Positions 35,446 to 45,178 are shown, counted from the first letter of the stretch. The stretch is DNA of 51,616 bases from Treponema sp. (GCA_031266075.1 JAISBS010000042.1:1-51616), one strand, 5' to 3'. The notes: generated by a model from the sequence alone, not told the origin. Program-made: numbers and translations.

Positions 35446-37170
35446 GTGAGCAAAATCCGCCCAGGCCCCGCGTTTTTTTTTACGGTCCTGTTCTTCCTCC
35501 TCCCGGCGCCGGCGCGGCCCCAAAACAGCGGGGATGGCCCGGCGGAAATAAAGCGGCTTTTTGAAAGCCGGGGCTTTTCTGTTGAAGAGGGGCTCCTGTT
35601 TTCCGGCGGGGAAGTCCGGGAGGAAACCCCGGAGTCCGGCGAAGCCGGGGCTCCCTCCCTGCTGATCCCTTTTCCCGGAACAGCGGGGACACGGGCGGAA
35701 AGCGGCGGTTCGGGGATCAAGCTGCCGGAGCTTCCGCCGCTGATGATCGCCGCTTTTCCCCTGGACGGCGCATACGAAACACCCGCCGCCGGGCTCCCGG
35801 AAGGCGGTTTGCCGGACGGCGAAGCGCCGGAAAACCGCCTTCCCTATCCGCTCCAGGCGGCCCTCAGCCTGGCCGGACAGCGCCGGGAAGGGCAGGCCGC
35901 CGGACAAAGGTTCCCCGGCGATCTGCTGATCGCCTTTTTGGGAAAAGATGACATCCGCCAATACGAGGACCGCCGGAGCCGGATCGCCGGGGAACTGGCC
36001 GCCTACGGCGGCATGATCGGGGCCCCGGAAAACGCCTTTTTCTGGTATTTTGATCTGCCGGAGCCGCCCCAATCGCTGGTCATCCACCACGGCACATCCC
36101 GAACCATTGCCCCCCTGGACGCCCTGGAGGGGCTGCCGGAACTGTTTCGATCCCTGGGCCTCCGCTACAGTTTTGCGGTTCCCTTTAACGAAATGTATAA
36201 ACTGGGGCTCGCCGGCGGCCCGGAAATTCTGCGGTTCACCCAGGAACAGGACATCCGGGCCCTCTTTTTTTCCGGCGCCGGCGTTCTGGCGGCGGGGGAT
36301 CCGGGGCGGATTTCCGCCGCGGCCCTGGCGGAACTGATCCTCGCCTATGCGGGTTCCCGGGAAAGTCCGGGCGAAAATCCTGATTATCATTATTTAATTA
36401 TTCCCCTGGGGAGGAGCCATATCTTTCTTTCCCAGGAACATACCGCCCTGCTGCTCCTCCTCTTTGCCGCCGTCTTTTTTCTCAGCCTCCTCCTGTACCT
36501 GGGTTTTTTCCGCCCCCCCATGGCCCGGATTCGCCTTTTTTTCCGCTGTTTTTGGGTGATCCCCGTGTTTTCCCTTTTGCTGTTTGTGTCCCTTGAAGGA
36601 GCGGGGCTGATCACCGGCCTTCTTTCCCGGGGGCGGGATCATTCGGTGGCCCTGGTGTACGGATGGTCCGCATGGAAGCTGATCCTGGGACTTGGTTTTT
36701 TCGCCCTAATCTCCATTCCCCTGGGGAATTACCGGATAAGCCGGCGGCCTGCCTTCTACGGTTCCGGCGCCCTGCTGGTGATCATTCTGGATATTTTTAT
36801 CACCGCCTGGGTGGACATTTCCTTTATCCCCTTTTTTATCGCGGCCTTTGTGCTGATTTTTTTTGGCGCCCAGATAAAACGCCCGCTTCCGGTGTACCTC
36901 TGCGCACTGTCGGCGCCGTTTTACGGCTTTATCGCCGGTTTTTTTTCGATCCGGTCGGGGTACGGAGGGCTGGGGGAAATCCTCCTTTCCAACGATCCCT
37001 ATGCCGCGGTATTTATGATCCTGGCCTTCCTTCCCTTTGTGCTGCTTTTTAAGCGGGGCATCAGCCTGGGACGCCGGGGAAAACCGGTTCTGATCCGCCG
37101 GCTGGTTCCCTTTTTCGTTCTCATGGGCCTTGGCGTCATGCTGGTTCCCCTGCTGATTATAGCCAGCTAA
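35446..37170 (+). CDS. Exported N-domain plus eight-helix membrane protein, unknown function
   Basis: The 574-residue protein has a signal peptide or first membrane segment (about residues 8-24, FFFTVLFFLLPAPA) and an extracytoplasmic domain of about 300 residues with a proline/glycine-rich start and strand-helix pattern (DLLIAFLGKDDIRQYEDRRS, FFWYFDLPEPPQSLVIHHG, EILRFTQEQDIRALFFSGAG). About eight membrane segments follow (about 325-574). I recognise no family. The GTG start is supported by the promoter spacing, not by a ribosome-binding site. The gene's 3' end overlaps the convergent lipoprotein gene by 14 bases. Its plan, a soluble outer domain on a polytopic base, suggests an envelope or glycan-related role; this is inference. 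Confidence 0.75.
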   Translation: MSKIRPGPAFFFTVLFFLLPAPARPQNSGDGPAEIKRLFESRGFSVEEGLLFSGGEVREETPESGEAGAPSLLIPFPGTAGTRAESGGSGIKLPELPPLMIAAFPLDGAYETPAAGLPEGGLPDGEAPENRLPYPLQAALSLAGQRREGQAAGQRFPGDLLIAFLGKDDIRQYEDRRSRIAGELAAYGGMIGAPENAFFWYFDLPEPPQSLVIHHGTSRTIAPLDALEGLPELFRSLGLRYSFAVPFNEMYKLGLAGGPEILRFTQEQDIRALFFSGAGVLAAGDPGRISAAALAELILAYAGSRESPGENPDYHYLIIPLGRSHIFLSQEHTALLLLLFAAVFFLSLLLYLGFFRPPMARIRLFFRCFWVIPVFSLLLFVSLEGAGLITGLLSRGRDHSVALVYGWSAWKLILGLGFFALISIPLGNYRISRRPAFYGSGALLVIILDIFITAWVDISFIPFFIAAFVLIFFGAQIKRPLPVYLCALSAPFYGFIAGFFSIRSGYGGLGEILLSNDPYAAVFMILAFLPFVLLFKRGISLGRRGKPVLIRRLVPFFVLMGLGVMLVPLLIIAS

Positions 37171-37813
37171 ATACCAGCCCCAGCCCCTCGGGGGAACAAA
37201 GCAGTTCTCCCGTATCAATTGAAAAAGCAGCCGTTTTCCCCCGGCGCCGCAGTTCCACCCCCTCCGGTGCGGCCAGGGGCCTTCCCGCGCCGTCGGTAAA
37301 GGCAAGCTCCGTGGCGCCGGGAGCGGAAAAGCTCAAGGATACCCGGTAGGTCCGGGAAATTTCCCGGACCAGGGCCAGCAGTTCCGGGTCGGCGTCTGGT
37401 ACGCCGGGGTAGAGGATCAGGGTCAGCTGTTTTTTCCCCTCCGCCTCGGTGAAAGAAGCGCCCTGCCCCGTCCCGGCAAGGAAGGGGATCAGGGCCCCGG
37501 TATGATCAAAGGCCAGCCTTACCCGGTTTATGATATCCGCGCCGTCATTTTTTGACGAAAAGGAAACCATGCGCAGGCCCGGCAGCCGTTCCATGGTTCG
37601 TTCAAAATCCGCCCGCCCGGCGGGAATGGTCTGCCAGCGTTCGTTGCCGTCAAGCCTTCCCAGGGATTCGGCCATTTTGGATACCCGGTACTCAAGGTTC
37701 ATGACGCCTGAACCATTCTTCCGAATGCTGAGGTCTGCCTGGAGGCCGATGCAGGAGCCCAGGGTAAAAACACTGATGAGGGAGAGAAGCGCCGCAAAAC
37801 GAAAATGGGTCAT
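37157..37813 (-). CDS. Lipoprotein of unknown function
   Basis: The start at 37813 is chosen because AAGGA lies eight bases upstream and gives a clean lipoprotein signal (MTHFRFAALLSLISVFTLGSC, Cys21); the in-frame codon at 37843 overlaps the preceding gene. The mature domain of about 197 residues is beta-rich (DLSIRKNGSGVMNLEYRVSK, MVSFSSKNDGADIINRVRLA, KKQLTLILYPGVPDADPELL). It resembles the spirochaete lipoproteins with an immunoglobulin-like or LolA-like look, but I cannot name a family. It is cotranscribed with the DUF503 gene 26 bases upstream. Confidence 0.8.
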   Translation of the reverse strand: MTHFRFAALLSLISVFTLGSCIGLQADLSIRKNGSGVMNLEYRVSKMAESLGRLDGNERWQTIPAGRADFERTMERLPGLRMVSFSSKNDGADIINRVRLAFDHTGALIPFLAGTGQGASFTEAEGKKQLTLILYPGVPDADPELLALVREISRTYRVSLSFSAPGATELAFTDGAGRPLAAPEGVELRRRGKTAAFSIDTGELLCSPEGLGLVFSWL

Positions 37814-37839
37814 GGACTGTTCCTTTTCAATAAAATTTT

Positions 37840-38115
37840 TCAAAATTCTTCCGAATGGATCCGTACGTCATGGATACGGACGGGAATGTCCCGCTCGATC
37901 ATATCAAAAGCTTTTTGAAGCACCGATTCGCCGAAGCTCCGGGAATTGGACGCCAGGGCCCCGCCGATTTGGGCGAAGGACAGGGAATCCTGCAGGTCAA
38001 TCTCGGCGGCGCTTATGTGAAAACGCCGGTGGAGCTTGTCCTTTACCGCGCGGATGATCCGGCGTTTTTCCTTTATGTTGTCCACGCCGGGGATCTCAAA
38101 AATCAACTGGATCAT
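37840..38115 (-). CDS. DUF503 family protein (YlxP-like)
   Basis: The 91-residue protein (MIQLIFEIPGVDNIKEKRRI, then IRAVKDKLHRRFHISAAEID, QDSLSFAQIGGALASNSRSF, MIERDIPVRIHDVRI) matches the DUF503 fold of about 90-95 residues, which in other bacteria sits next to ribosome-assembly and translation genes and may bind RNA. The start at 38115 is the family start; the frame is open to a GTG at 38154 but the extra residues are not family-like. Two TATAGT boxes in the divergent region could drive it. It precedes a lipoprotein gene, an unusual neighbour for this family. Confidence 0.82.
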   Translation of the reverse strand: MIQLIFEIPGVDNIKEKRRIIRAVKDKLHRRFHISAAEIDLQDSLSFAQIGGALASNSRSFGESVLQKAFDMIERDIPVRIHDVRIHSEEF

Positions 38116-38184
38116 GGATACTATCACGCGCGCTACCCTGAAAAACCGCCTCACTGGACTAAACCCGGCTGCTTACGTCTATAC

Positions 38185-38190
38185 TATACA
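38185..38190 (+). promoter_or_regulatory. Possible -10 six bases before the giant surface-protein gene
   Basis: TATACA, within a TATACTATACACTATAA run that can also serve the divergent DUF503 gene (TATAGT on the minus strand). No good -35 is visible. Confidence 0.4.
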
Positions 38191-38196
38191 CTATAA

Positions 38197-41100
38197 ATGG
38201 ATGTTTTGCGAAGACTATTCCCGGCTGCCCAAATTTCGCGTCCCCCTGCGGGGGCCTGCTGTTTTTTTTATCCCCGCCTTTTTTTGGTTCTGCTTTTTTT
38301 TCTGGCCGTTTTTTCTCTTCCCGCCGATGAAACGGCCCCGCCGGAAGCCGGGAAGGAAAGCGCCGATCCGGCGATGGAATTGTTTGTGGAGGATCTCCGC
38401 CGCCGGATAAAAAACGAGGCCGCCGCGGAACTGATGTCCATCCGGCTGTGGGATGTGGACGTATCGATCCAGGCGTCGGGGTACTGGAAGGGAACCTTAA
38501 GCGGCAGCCTGGGCCTTTCCCTGACCCCCCTGGGGGCGGCGGCGATCTCGCCGGATTCGCCGGTTCTTTTCCGGCAGGAGGCGGATTTGTCCCTTTCCCT
38601 GTGGATCCGAAAACGCTGGTTTATGGAGGCCGGTTTTCTGGACGACTACAACCTGAACACCTACCGGGCGGGATACCAGGGCCTGCCGGGGGAAGCGATC
38701 CAGTATGTGGGGCTGGGAAACCGGGGCCTTGATTTTCCCAACTTTCCGTATCTGGATTTGGGGGGCGAATCTCCCTCGTCCTTCGGCGCATACGGACGTT
38801 TCGGCGGCGGGCCCCTGAGCCTCCACGCCCTGGTCCGCTATGATTTGGCGGCCCTGGAGGAACGGATCTTTGTGGGGAACCGGGAGCGGACTTTTTCCTA
38901 CACCCCCCTGACCCAGCCCGTCCGGGGCCGTTCCTTTGTGCTTCCCGGTGAAAATCTGGACGCCCCGCCGGTTGTTTATCTGGAGGATGAACAGGGGGAT
39001 CTCCGGGATCAGAAGGGCCGCCGCTGGCGCGCGGCAGTCCCCAGCGAATACGCCGCCGGGGCCGCTTTGGGACTGGTGGAACTGGGCGCCGTCCCTGCGG
39101 GCATGGTTGCCGCGGCCTATACAAGGGGGGGAACTTATCCCTGGGAAGACCCGGCCATTATCGGCGCATACGGACCACCCTCCGGTTTCCTGGGGGAAAT
39201 TCAGCAATGGTTCGCCGGGATCAATCTGGCAAACTATCCCCAGCCATCGGGGGACGGGAGCGGGGGCCCCGGAACCATTACCCTGTATCAGGGGGGCGTT
39301 CCTGTTGCGGTTGCCCTGGCGCTGTATGAGCCGGGGTCCTTCTCCCCCTTTGAGCGGATGAGCCGGTATGGGGCCGCTTCCAGCGCTTCCACCGATGCGG
39401 CCCTGGTACGGCTTTCCACCGGAGACCGGGTTTCCGGCTATGATGTCCTGCCCCTGGACGACAGCGCGGTTTCCACCGACATTCCCCTCTACGCATCCGC
39501 GGAGATCCGGCGGGAAATTTATGAACTAACGGGAACAAATTTTCCCCCGGACCGGAAAAGCGTGGAAAGCCGCTGGCCCCTGGCGGACAGTTACCCCCAT
39601 ATTTACCTGCCCGGATCCGGCGCGTTTACCGAAGATCTGGGAATCCGGTTTACCAATTACGGCAGCGCGGGCTCCTACCATATCGGCTCCGACGTGGTTC
39701 CCGGATCAGTGCAGGTCTGGCGGGGGGGCCTGCGGGATCCCCGGATTGTCTACGATGCGGCCAGCGGAGTAGTGGCGCTGGAGAGTCCCGCAGGGTTTAA
39801 CGAGACTATCCGGATCACCTATCTGAAGCGGAGCGTGGATCGGCGGTCGGGGAGCCTGGCCGCGGGGATCGGCGCCGTTTACAACCCTGACGGCCCCTTT
39901 AGTTCGGAACTGGCCTTGGGAATGCGCTGGAACCTTGAAGAGAACGCCTATGCGGAAAGCGGCTCCCTGAATCCCGGAACCGTGGGGCTGGGGGCGAAGG
40001 CTGCCTGGGACTACGGCCAGTTGAAGGCGCAGCTTACCGCGGGACTGGGCTTTGAACAGCCCGACGCTTCGGGCCTCTACCGGGCCGCCGGGATGGAGGG
40101 GCATGAGATCAGCCTGGCCCTGCCGTCCGGCTCCGCCTTTATTTCCGAGGCCCCCGGCCAAATGACCCTGGGCAGCCGCGCCGATCTGACCTACCGGAAT
40201 TACCGGGAGCCGGGTATTCTGGGAAACCTCAAGTCCATAGACTGGGACGGGGCCCTGGTGGTTTCCGGGAAAAGCGGCCCCTATCCGGTGAATGATCCGG
40301 CCCTCACTTCCCGGACCCATGTGCTGGCCGCGGAATTTGCGCTGGGCCCGGGGGCGCTGTGGGCGGGGTTTGAGGTTCCCCTGGGAAATGACGGGGCCCT
40401 GCTGGAAGAAGCCCGGGAAATCGAGATTCCCTTCCGGTTTTACGGTTTTGATGCCCCGCCGTCCCCCGGTTCCGGTTTTAAACTGATCTTTCAGATCGGC
40501 GCCCTTTCGGACAAAGACCTGGGCTATACGGAAAACGCGGATCTTATTGTGGAAGAGACGCTCTTTGACATCACGCTCGGCTCCTTTGATACATTCCCGA
40601 AGAGTATTTCCTTCGCCCTGAACGGCGAAGACCGCCGGAAATTGCGGGGGGCGAAATTTATGCGAATTTTCGCCGTTTCTACCGGATCGCTGCCGGCGAT
40701 CCGGGGCCGGGTGCTGCTGGCCCCCCCCATTGTTCGGGGCCTGGGCTTCCGGCCAATAACCGTACGCGGCTCCCAAATTGCGGGGGCGGAAGATTTTGGA
40801 AGCCCCAACTCGGTTTCCGCCCTTGAAAAAAGTGAAACGGGAAGCAGCCGCCTGCAGGACAAATACGGCGATACGATCAAGCGCCTGCACCAGGACGGAC
40901 AAAACCAGCGGGTACTGGAACTTTCCTGGCACGGAATGGATTCCGGTTTTTCCGCCGGGGCGGACGGCAGGATCAGCGCCCTTCCCCTTTCGAGTTACCG
41001 AAAGCTTGTTTTTTTTATCAAGGGGCCCACTGCGGAAAGCCCCGGCTTTAGCGGCGGGGAAACCCTGCGCTTTATCCTTGGCCGGGGGCCCCAATCCCTT

Positions 41101-43107
41101 GCCCGGAACGAAGAACTCAACCTGGACGCGGAGATTCCCCTTTCGGCCTTCAGCCCCGGCGCATGGTCAAAGGTGGAGATCACGTACCGGGGCGAAAACC
41201 GGGGCGTCCGTGTGGAGGGCCGGCTGGTGGACGGGGCCCGGCTGACCTACCGGGGACCGGGGGAAACCGCGGCGGAGGGGGCCGGGGAGACCAACGCGGG
41301 CTACCTCGCGGTTTTCGTGAGCCCCGATGGGGCCGCGCCGCCCGAGCTGCCCAACGGCGGCTTTCTGCTGGACGAAGTGCTTCTGGAAGACCCTTCCCCG
41401 GTCTGGCAGCTAAACGGGGGCGGCAGTGCGGAATGGAACCGCCCCGGCCCGTTGATCAGTTACCGGGGAACCGGCATCGTCTCAGATATCTCCCTCTCCA
41501 CCGCCTTGGAATCGGGAATCCGGGGCGACCCCTTCGGCCCGGCGCCCGAAGGTTCCGGCGGGGTGATAAGCCGGTCTTCCGGGGAACTCAGCCTTCTGGG
41601 GGCCCGCGTCCGGGGCAATGTGTCCCTCACCGCCCTGAGCGGGGATTTTTACTGGAGCGGCGGCCACAGCCTTTCCCGTTCCTGGGGCCCTGTTTCCGTG
41701 GAGGAATCCTTTTCCGCCGCCCCGGAAGACGGCGCCATGGATCACCGTGTCGGCCTGGGTCTTTCCGGCCCGGTCAGCTCCCGGCTGAACGGGGAAGTGT
41801 TTTACGAGGATGAACGGCTGGATCGAAAATGGAACTGGTCGCTGGATTATGCGCCCTCCCGGAACTATATTCCCGCCCTGGCTCTTGAAACCACCGCTGC
41901 CTGGACCGAAAGCACCCCGGTTCCCGGCGAAGGGCTGCACAATTACGGGACAACCTGGGCCCGAAGCTGGGAACCGCTGATTCCGGATCCGGGGGCCGGG
42001 GCGGTAAAACGGGACTCCCGGGGGCTCATCAGAATTACCGAAAAGACCAGCCCCGTGGGTGCGGAACTCAGCCTGGAGGGGTCTTCGGCCTTTTCCAAAA
42101 CCGGCAACCGTACGCTGTCAAGCAGCATGATCCGGCTTGACATTCCCATGCTCATCGGCCCCGCGAACCTGAACTTCCGGGGGGAACGGCGGTTTCGGCG
42201 GCGGCTGGTGTTTTCGGGAAAAGACGTATGGGAAGACGGCGCAAAATTCGGCGAAAGCATCGGGGATTCCCTGCTCCTCTGGGGCGCGGTTCCCCTCTAT
42301 TCCCTGTTCAACCCCGGTCTGGGAGCGGCCATGGATCAGGGACTTGAAAATTCCCCCTCCGCGGCGCTGGGGGAATACAGCGCCTTTACCGACCAGGCCG
42401 GCGTCAGCCTGCGCCATCCCCCCTTCTACGACCGGCGGGCCCTTTTTCTTCCCTCCACCGCGGGCCTGAGCGCTACCCGGATTCTGGAGCGGAAACTTGA
42501 TGTCCGGCTGGATATGCTGAGTCTGGGGGGGAACCTGGGGTTTTCCGCAGTCAATATGTTCGGCGCCCTGGGGATGCTCCCCCTGTTTTCCTTTTACCAG
42601 GGGGATGAATTCACCCACAATCTGGAAATATCGGCGGCAATCCCCCGGCAGGAAAAAACGTCCTGGCGTTTTCAGTCGCGTCTGGGCGGTTCCTTCTCCG
42701 GCTTTTCCGGGGCGGCGCTGGGCTTTGCCAACACGCTGACCGCCGGTTCCACCGGCTGGCTGGAAAGCTTTATCCTGGACTGGACGGCGCCCACCCAAAA
42801 AAGCCTGCTCAGTCTTTTGTACAACTGGATTGCCGCCGGAATCCGTGGGCAAAGCTCCTGGCTTGCCGCTTCCGGCCTGATGGACGCCGGTTATGAACAA
42901 CTCCGCAAGGAAAGCCTGGAACTATCCGTAGACCATTCGGAAGATTACCTCCAATGGACCGCGAGCCTGGGGCATGAGTCGATCATCCGTGTTTTGGGAC
43001 GGCTTTATTTTTCCGTCTTCGCCAAATTAAACTGCGCCGGGAATGAAGAAACCCGGAGTTTATCCTTCGCCGGGACCTTCGGTACGACCCTCAACATCAG
43101 TTTCTAG
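38197..43107 (+). CDS. Giant surface/outer-membrane protein, 1636 residues
   Basis: The protein begins with a long signal-type N-terminus (hydrophobic core about residues 28-41, cleavage near SLPA-DE). It continues with repeated short strands rich in Gly and aromatic residues (SLSLWIRKRWFMEAGFLDDY, QYVGLGNRGLDFPNFPYLDL). In the middle lies a beta-sandwich-like domain (about 900-1030: LPLSSYRKLVFFIKGP, GETLRFILGRGPQSLARN, IPLSAFSPGAWSKVEITYRG), and barrel-like strands run to the C-terminal Phe of [10 protein letters not shown]. The terminal aromatic residue and strand pattern suggest an outer-membrane barrel. The central domain and size recall SprA-like giant barrels, but I cannot confirm this. 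The last 48 bases overlap the convergent TPR gene. Confidence 0.78.
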   Translation: MDVLRRLFPAAQISRPPAGACCFFYPRLFLVLLFFLAVFSLPADETAPPEAGKESADPAMELFVEDLRRRIKNEAAAELMSIRLWDVDVSIQASGYWKGTLSGSLGLSLTPLGAAAISPDSPVLFRQEADLSLSLWIRKRWFMEAGFLDDYNLNTYRAGYQGLPGEAIQYVGLGNRGLDFPNFPYLDLGGESPSSFGAYGRFGGGPLSLHALVRYDLAALEERIFVGNRERTFSYTPLTQPVRGRSFVLPGENLDAPPVVYLEDEQGDLRDQKGRRWRAAVPSEYAAGAALGLVELGAVPAGMVAAAYTRGGTYPWEDPAIIGAYGPPSGFLGEIQQWFAGINLANYPQPSGDGSGGPGTITLYQGGVPVAVALALYEPGSFSPFERMSRYGAASSASTDAALVRLSTGDRVSGYDVLPLDDSAVSTDIPLYASAEIRREIYELTGTNFPPDRKSVESRWPLADSYPHIYLPGSGAFTEDLGIRFTNYGSAGSYHIGSDVVPGSVQVWRGGLRDPRIVYDAASGVVALESPAGFNETIRITYLKRSVDRRSGSLAAGIGAVYNPDGPFSSELALGMRWNLEENAYAESGSLNPGTVGLGAKAAWDYGQLKAQLTAGLGFEQPDASGLYRAAGMEGHEISLALPSGSAFISEAPGQMTLGSRADLTYRNYREPGILGNLKSIDWDGALVVSGKSGPYPVNDPALTSRTHVLAAEFALGPGALWAGFEVPLGNDGALLEEAREIEIPFRFYGFDAPPSPGSGFKLIFQIGALSDKDLGYTENADLIVEETLFDITLGSFDTFPKSISFALNGEDRRKLRGAKFMRIFAVSTGSLPAIRGRVLLAPPIVRGLGFRPITVRGSQIAGAEDFGSPNSVSALEKSETGSSRLQDKYGDTIKRLHQDGQNQRVLELSWHGMDSGFSAGADGRISALPLSSYRKLVFFIKGPTAESPGFSGGETLRFILGRGPQSLARNEELNLDAEIPLSAFSPGAWSKVEITYRGENRGVRVEGRLVDGARLTYRGPGETAAEGAGETNAGYLAVFVSPDGAAPPELPNGGFLLDEVLLEDPSPVWQLNGGGSAEWNRPGPLISYRGTGIVSDISLSTALESGIRGDPFGPAPEGSGGVISRSSGELSLLGARVRGNVSLTALSGDFYWSGGHSLSRSWGPVSVEESFSAAPEDGAMDHRVGLGLSGPVSSRLNGEVFYEDERLDRKWNWSLDYAPSRNYIPALALETTAAWTESTPVPGEGLHNYGTTWARSWEPLIPDPGAGAVKRDSRGLIRITEKTSPVGAELSLEGSSAFSKTGNRTLSSSMIRLDIPMLIGPANLNFRGERRFRRRLVFSGKDVWEDGAKFGESIGDSLLLWGAVPLYSLFNPGLGAAMDQGLENSPSAALGEYSAFTDQAGVSLRHPPFYDRRALFLPSTAGLSATRILERKLDVRLDMLSLGGNLGFSAVNMFGALGMLPLFSFYQGDEFTHNLEISAAIPRQEKTSWRFQSRLGGSFSGFSGAALGFANTLTAGSTGWLESFILDWTAPTQKSLLSLLYNWIAAGIRGQSSWLAASGLMDAGYEQLRKESLELSVDHSEDYLQWTASLGHESIIRVLGRLYFSVFAKLNCAGNEETRSLSFAGTFGTTLNISF

Positions 43108-44076
43108 GGGTTCGGCGTTTTCCGCTTCGATTTTTTGGGCCTCCAGCCCGGCGGCAACCCGCTTCGCCTCGTCTATCAGTGCCCTGACGCTCTCCCGCCG
43201 GGCCCGGCTGATTCGCTCGTTTTGGGCCAGTTCTTCCAGCAGCGCCGTATCGGCAAAGCCCTCGGACACGGCGTTTTTCAGCTCGGCGATCCCTTCTTCA
43301 TTCTCCGGGTCCGCGATGAGGAGCAGCCGGCCCAGGGCAAAACGGAGATCCGCCTTTTTCGGATCCGTGCTGTCCGGGGAAAGGCCGGCCAGGGCCATCC
43401 GGTATTCCTCCAGGGCCCGGGCGTAGAGTTCCGCCTTTTCCAGAATTTGGGCGTATTCATACCGCACCTTGGGATCCGAATTGTTGACCAGCCATTGGGC
43501 GTAGGAATCCATCGCCTCGATCTTGTTCTGGGCGGCCTGGGCCCTGGCATAGAGAAGCAGCGCCTCGTTGTTGTCCGGCAGGGTGAATTCATGGGCCGCC
43601 AGCGTTTCCTCCGCCTCGGCGTATTTTTTCACGGCAAAAAGCACCAGCGCGTAATTGTAGCCGTCATCGGCGCTTTCCGGCGTCAGGGCCAGTACCCGCT
43701 GGTAGTACCCCTCGGCGATCCCGAAATCCCCGGTTTTAATCCGCGTATAGGCGGCGGCCTTGAGGGCCATCACATTTTGGGGATCCTTTTTCAGCACCGC
43801 ATCAAAATGTTTCGCCGCGTCTTCGTAGCGCCCGGTCTCAAAGGCAATCCGGCCCAGGTTATATTCCGAGGCCGCATGTGTCTTGTCCGCCGCGGCGGCC
43901 CGGTTCAGCCACTTTTCCGCCTCTTCAAATTTTCCCATGTCGAAGTAGGCCATCCCCAGGGAATAATACTCCTCCGCCGAAGCGGCCCATCCGGCGCAGG
44001 AGCCAAAGGCCCATACCGTCAGGGCGGCGGCGCAGACAAGGAGTAAAGACGGCGGGGAAAAGGCGATTTTTTTCAT
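43060..44076 (-). CDS. TPR-repeat lipoprotein
   Basis: The 338-residue protein has a lipoprotein signal ([18 protein letters not shown], Cys27). At least five tetratricopeptide repeats follow from about residue 34 ([100 protein letters not shown]), ending in a charged Glu/Asp/Gly tail. TPR lipoproteins act as scaffolds in the periplasm or at the outer membrane. The start overlaps the stop of upp (ATGA), so translation is coupled to a pyrimidine-salvage gene, for which I see no functional reason. The 3' end overlaps the giant surface-protein gene. Confidence 0.88.
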   Translation of the reverse strand: MKKIAFSPPSLLLVCAAALTVWAFGSCAGWAASAEEYYSLGMAYFDMGKFEEAEKWLNRAAAADKTHAASEYNLGRIAFETGRYEDAAKHFDAVLKKDPQNVMALKAAAYTRIKTGDFGIAEGYYQRVLALTPESADDGYNYALVLFAVKKYAEAEETLAAHEFTLPDNNEALLLYARAQAAQNKIEAMDSYAQWLVNNSDPKVRYEYAQILEKAELYARALEEYRMALAGLSPDSTDPKKADLRFALGRLLLIADPENEEGIAELKNAVSEGFADTALLEELAQNERISRARRESVRALIDEAKRVAAGLEAQKIEAENAEPLETDVEGRTEGPGEG

Positions 44077-45140
44077 TTTCCGGTATTCAGCACCGTGTTT
44101 TCGATTTCCCGGAGCTGGGCCCGGTAAAGCCGGGCGATATTATCCCCGTAATCGGCGATCAACTGGATGATGTTCCGGGGGTATGCGTCCGCGTCCCGGC
44201 CATTGATCCGGTCTCCCGCGTCCCCCAGCCCCGGCATAATATAGGCCGCGTCGTTGAGGATCGGGTCCATCCAGAGGGTATAGACCCGGCAGTTGTCCAG
44301 CGCCCGGACCACCCGGAGGGCCCCTTTCAGGGCCGCAATGGCGTTAAAAAACTGGATGGACCGGGGTTTAATCCCCTCCTCCAAAAGGTACTTTACCACC
44401 GTTACCAGGCTCCCCCCGGTGGCGTTCATGGGATCGGCAAAAACCAGATCCTTGCCGTCCAGGGCGGGGAGATCAAAATAGGACTTGTCCAGATCCAGAA
44501 TATACTCCATATCGGATTCTTTTTTGGTATCGTCCCGCTTGATCCTGAACAGGGCGAAAGGGGTTACATAGCCATGGGACGAGTATTCCTCAATCTCCTT
44601 GGACATAATCATCGACGGCAGCAGGGCCCCCCGGAGCATGACGCACATTACCGTGTTTTCGATCTTTTCGTCGATATTGGTGATCTTGTGTACCGCATAG
44701 TTCTGCACCGGGGCCGTTACCGGAGTTTTGACAATAAGGTAGTTTTTGTTGATCCCCGGCGTCCCCCCGTAGGCCAGTTTGAAAAGCATCTCATAGGCCC
44801 GCTGGATATAGTAGACAAATTCCTGGTTACCCGTCCGCACGTCCCGGAGCTTGGCGATGAGCCGCGATGCCTCGGGGTGGCTTTCCTGGGGGGCCAGAAA
44901 GGAATAGACGTGGATATTCGCCGCTTCCCGGCAAATTTCCTGCATCATAATGCCCATTTCGTTATACAGGGAAATAAGCTCGTCCTCCGCAGCCCGCCGT
45001 TCTTCCGGCATCCCCGAAGACAGGCGTCTGAAATTCTCCATAACCTGGCGGTAAATTTGATCCATCCGGGCCAAATAATCCCGGTCGGCGCCGGTCAGGT
45101 AGCCGTCCAGGTCTTCCGCCTTGAGAACAACTTTATTCAT
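44073..45140 (-). CDS. upp: Uracil phosphoribosyltransferase with N-terminal extension
   Basis: The protein has 355 residues, whereas the usual enzyme has about 210. The C-terminal two thirds carry the family motifs: [40 protein letters not shown] (the PRPP-binding loop), and [20 protein letters not shown] (uracil-binding region). It makes UMP from uracil and PRPP. The first ~130 residues form a separate helical domain ([40 protein letters not shown]) of unknown role, perhaps regulatory. The start at 45140 gives [13 protein letters not shown]; the promoter TTGCAT-17-TATACT lies just upstream and leaves only a few leader bases. The stop overlaps the TPR gene (ATGA). Confidence 0.88.
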   Translation of the reverse strand: MNKVVLKAEDLDGYLTGADRDYLARMDQIYRQVMENFRRLSSGMPEERRAAEDELISLYNEMGIMMQEICREAANIHVYSFLAPQESHPEASRLIAKLRDVRTGNQEFVYYIQRAYEMLFKLAYGGTPGINKNYLIVKTPVTAPVQNYAVHKITNIDEKIENTVMCVMLRGALLPSMIMSKEIEEYSSHGYVTPFALFRIKRDDTKKESDMEYILDLDKSYFDLPALDGKDLVFADPMNATGGSLVTVVKYLLEEGIKPRSIQFFNAIAALKGALRVVRALDNCRVYTLWMDPILNDAAYIMPGLGDAGDRINGRDADAYPRNIIQLIADYGDNIARLYRAQLREIENTVLNTGK

Positions 45141-45149
45141 CGTTTCAAA

Positions 45150-45178
45150 AGTATATTTTTTAGTTCCTTTTGATGCAA
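45150..45178 (-). promoter_or_regulatory. Promoter of upp
   Basis: TTGCAT (minus strand 45178-45173), 17-base spacer, TATACT (45155-45150). The ATG follows nine bases after the -10, so the leader is at most a few bases and holds no Shine-Dalgarno. Confidence 0.7.

Noticed and set aside
39706-41094. A 462-codon minus-strand frame within the giant surface-protein gene
   Set aside because: Antisense frame produced by codon bias; no start context and no protein-like features.
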